NCBI GenBank assembly: GCA_017626305.1
Contig: JAGAIW010000091.1
Span: 1 to 58,750, forward strand
Length of the DNA stretch: 58,750 nt
Direction of reading: 5' to 3'
Source: Clostridia bacterium
GTDB lineage: Bacteria > Bacillota > Clostridia > Christensenellales > Borkfalkiaceae
In this document: positions 56,927-58,750 of the stretch, piece by piece
Numbering within the stretch: the first letter of the stretch is position 1
How the letters are laid out: every line of letters starts with the position of its first letter
Made by a program: the position numbers and the translations under genes
Notes under the pieces: model-generated
Database searches by the model: none
Seen by the model: the letters and a program-made list of their open reading frames with translations, nothing else
What the model was told of the DNA's origin: nothing

Positions 56927-58503
56927 CGGGGGCATGTATGCGTTTACTTACCATATCGGATATTAAATTATCCTTGGGAAAGGACGAAAGCGCGCTGTAT
57001 ACTATTGCGGCAAAGCGCTTGGGCACAAAGCCTGCGTATTTAAAAATCCGCAAAAAATCGTTAGACGCACGGGATAAGGAAAATATCCGTTTCGTGTACA
57101 CGATTGAGTGCTCCGCCACGCCTATTGCTAAGGAACAAGAAACGCCGGAACGCTTGCCCGTACGTTGTACGCCCAAACAAACGGTGCTCGTCGTGGGGAG
57201 TGGACCTGCGGGGTTGTTTTGCGCTTTGCGGTTATTAGAGCGCGGTATTGCGCCGCTGCTGATTGAACGCGGTGCGCCCGTGGACGAGCGTGAACGCGCG
57301 ATAAGCGTTTTTTGCGATACGCGGGTATTGGACGTGGAAAGCAACGTGCAGTTTGGCGAAGGGGGCGCGGGGACGTTTTCGGACGGAAAACTCAACACCC
57401 AAACGCACAGCGGTTTGAACGCGCAGGTGCTGGAAACGTTCGTCCGTTTCGGTGCGCCCGAAGAAATTTTATGGCTGAGCAAGCCGCATATCGGCAGCGA
57501 TCATTTGAAATCCGTCGTCAAGAATATGCGCGAATATCTCTTAAAAAAGGGTGCGCGGGTGCTATTCCATACCCGTTTGGACGATTTGGATATTCAAAAC
57601 GGAACGCTTTGCGGGGCGACCTTGAAAAACGTTAAGACGGGCGAAAGTGAAAAAATTCCCGTTTCGGCGGTTATTCTTGCCGTCGGACACAGCGCAAGGG
57701 ATACCTTTGAAAGGCTGCTTGCGCGCGGCGTTTGTATGCAGCAAAAGGATTTTGCCGTGGGGGTGCGTATCGAGCATTTACAGGCGAAAATCGGTTTCGC
57801 GCAATACGGAAAAGCGTATACGAAATTGCCGTCGGCGGATTATAAACTCGTTTCCCACGCAGGTGAGCGCGCGGCGTTCACCTTTTGTATGTGTCCCGGG
57901 GGCTACGTCATGCCCGCTGCAAGCGAGCTTGGCGGCGTCGTCACCAACGGCATGAGCAATTATGCCCGCGACGGTGAAAACGCCAACGCCGCGTTGATTG
58001 CGCAGGTTTCCGCCGCGGACTTTGCAAACGATACGCCTTTGGCAGGAGTATATTTTCAGCGCAAGCTGGAACAGGCGGCATACCGCGCGGGGGGAAATAC
58101 CTACGCCGCACCCGTGCAACGGGTGGAAGATTTTTTACGGGGGAAATGCAGCTCCGCGTTTGGGGAAGTTCTTCCCACTTACGCGGCGGGGACGGCGTTT
58201 GCCGATATCGGAGAGATTCTACCCAAAGGCGTAACGCAAACCTTGCAAGCCGCCTTAACGGATATGGGTAAAAAATTAAAGGGGTTCGACCACCCCGACG
58301 CTCTGCTTACGGGCGTGGAAACGCGCACGAGCTCGCCCGTGCGTATTCTTCGGACGCAGGATAGCCTGCAATCGGTCAACGTTGCAAGATTATTTCCTTG
58401 TGGCGAAGGCGCGGGATATGCGGGCGGGATTACTTCTTCCGCGGCGGACGGATTGCGTGTGGCGGACGCCGTATACCGCTTTTTTATGCAATCACACACA
58501 TAA
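56923..58503 (+). CDS. FAD-dependent oxidoreductase, NAD(P)/FAD dehydrogenase-like
   Basis: A 526-residue flavoprotein. It has a short N-terminal domain (MRLLTISDIKL..., about 1-80) followed by the FAD motif VLVVGSGPAGLFCALRLLE. Blocks NVQFGEGGAGTFSDGKLNT and FTFCMCPGGYVMPAA are characteristic of the conserved dehydrogenase family seen next to HI0933-type proteins. The C-terminal GEGAGYAGGITSSAADG is the FAD-binding end. Start 56923 is coupled to the previous stop (ATGA) with AGGAAA upstream; 56938 is an alternative that fits homologues' N-termini. Confidence 0.9.
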   Translation: MTGACMRLLTISDIKLSLGKDESALYTIAAKRLGTKPAYLKIRKKSLDARDKENIRFVYTIECSATPIAKEQETPERLPVRCTPKQTVLVVGSGPAGLFCALRLLERGIAPLLIERGAPVDERERAISVFCDTRVLDVESNVQFGEGGAGTFSDGKLNTQTHSGLNAQVLETFVRFGAPEEILWLSKPHIGSDHLKSVVKNMREYLLKKGARVLFHTRLDDLDIQNGTLCGATLKNVKTGESEKIPVSAVILAVGHSARDTFERLLARGVCMQQKDFAVGVRIEHLQAKIGFAQYGKAYTKLPSADYKLVSHAGERAAFTFCMCPGGYVMPAASELGGVVTNGMSNYARDGENANAALIAQVSAADFANDTPLAGVYFQRKLEQAAYRAGGNTYAAPVQRVEDFLRGKCSSAFGEVLPTYAAGTAFADIGEILPKGVTQTLQAALTDMGKKLKGFDHPDALLTGVETRTSSPVRILRTQDSLQSVNVARLFPCGEGAGYAGGITSSAADGLRVADAVYRFFMQSHT

Positions 58504-58633
58504 AAAGCCCTGTTTTCACCGTTCTGTCACTTATTTTTCATATAATTATCACAAAACGGGAATACAATAAAGAAAAATTAAAGAGTACGAAAAAACGACT
58601 ATACCTAACTTTTTTCATATTCTCTCACTTTGG

Positions 58634-58661
58634 TATGCGACGGGCGTTTGTCCGTCGCATA
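58634..58661 (+). terminator. Hairpin downstream of the FAD operon
   Basis: A perfect 10-bp stem TATGCGACGG / CCGTCGCATA with an eight-base loop. The T-tract is poor (TCTTTA), so it may be a weak terminator or an RNA processing/stability element. Confidence 0.5.
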
Positions 58662-58712
58662 TCTTTATGGAAAAACGCCGAATTCGCCTATCGGTTGAGT
58701 GGATAATTTGTC

Positions 58713-58726
58713 GGGGGGGGGGGGGG
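58713..58726 (+). repeat. G14 homopolymer
   Basis: Fourteen consecutive Gs near the end of the window, in a non-coding stretch after the last gene. Long G runs are prone to slippage and to sequencing error. Confidence 0.9.
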
Positions 58727-58750
58727 CAGGTTTTTTAAAGAAAAAAGCGG

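Overview
The window reads as a chromosomal segment of an anaerobic Clostridia-like Firmicute, probably an uncultured gut-type lineage. The reasons are a meso-diaminopimelate dehydrogenase, pyruvate formate-lyase, a minimal SufC/SufB iron-sulfur pair, RpoB with Firmicute-type sequence in the rifampicin region, strong AAGGAG ribosome sites, and several near-perfect TTGACA-17-TATAAT promoters. No rRNA, tRNA, CRISPR array, transposase or phage gene was seen. Assignment to a genus is not possible from sequence reading alone.

Layout. 1-440: mosaic intergenic repeat, then a terminator. 440-3000: ddh, and facing it a small XRE regulator and a PlsC-type acyltransferase. 3105-5872 (minus): rqcP-ispDF-radA. 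5963-14105: rpoB-rpoC with a long leader. 14301-18026: FAD oxidoreductase, GT39-type glycosyltransferase and GtrA. 18149-21699: pyruvate formate-lyase operon, in which the enzyme is encoded as two polypeptides. 21774-22901: metallo-beta-lactamase-fold gene broken by a stop codon. 22935-23621: tcdA. 23666-25882 (minus): metY-metA. 25987-33389: five-gene peptide ABC transporter. 33540-38257: CNNM/CBS protein, galE, YgjP-like peptidase, sufC, sufB. 38258-41737: repeats and two M18 aminopeptidases. 41959-45426: MarR regulator and an ABC ATPase/FtsX fusion. 45427-49841: repeat, alpha/beta hydrolase, DUF378, lemA, DUF2207. 49992-54157: RCC1-repeat lipoprotein and a second peptide-binding protein. 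54229-55524 (minus): membrane-anchored DUF1508 protein. 55706-58503: two FAD oxidoreductases. 58504-58750: hairpin and a G14 tract.

Most interesting. (1) The peptide-transporter permease at 29158-31071 carries an apparently complete seven-bladed RCC1-like beta-propeller inside its first extracytoplasmic loop. A second locus (49992-54157) pairs a 14-blade RCC1 lipoprotein with an OppA-type binding protein, so RCC1 propellers are linked to peptide uptake twice here. (2) Pyruvate formate-lyase is split: the catalytic Cys-Cys core and the glycyl-radical segment are separate genes, each with its own ribosome site, and an intrinsic-terminator-like hairpin lies in the operon leader. (3) Smaller oddities are a 99-residue acidic tail on RpoB, face-to-face promoters giving antisense 5' leaders for rpoBC and rqcP-ispDF-radA, apparently leaderless FAD-oxidoreductase mRNAs, a roughly 90-residue insertion in OppF, and a modular intergenic repeat at four places.
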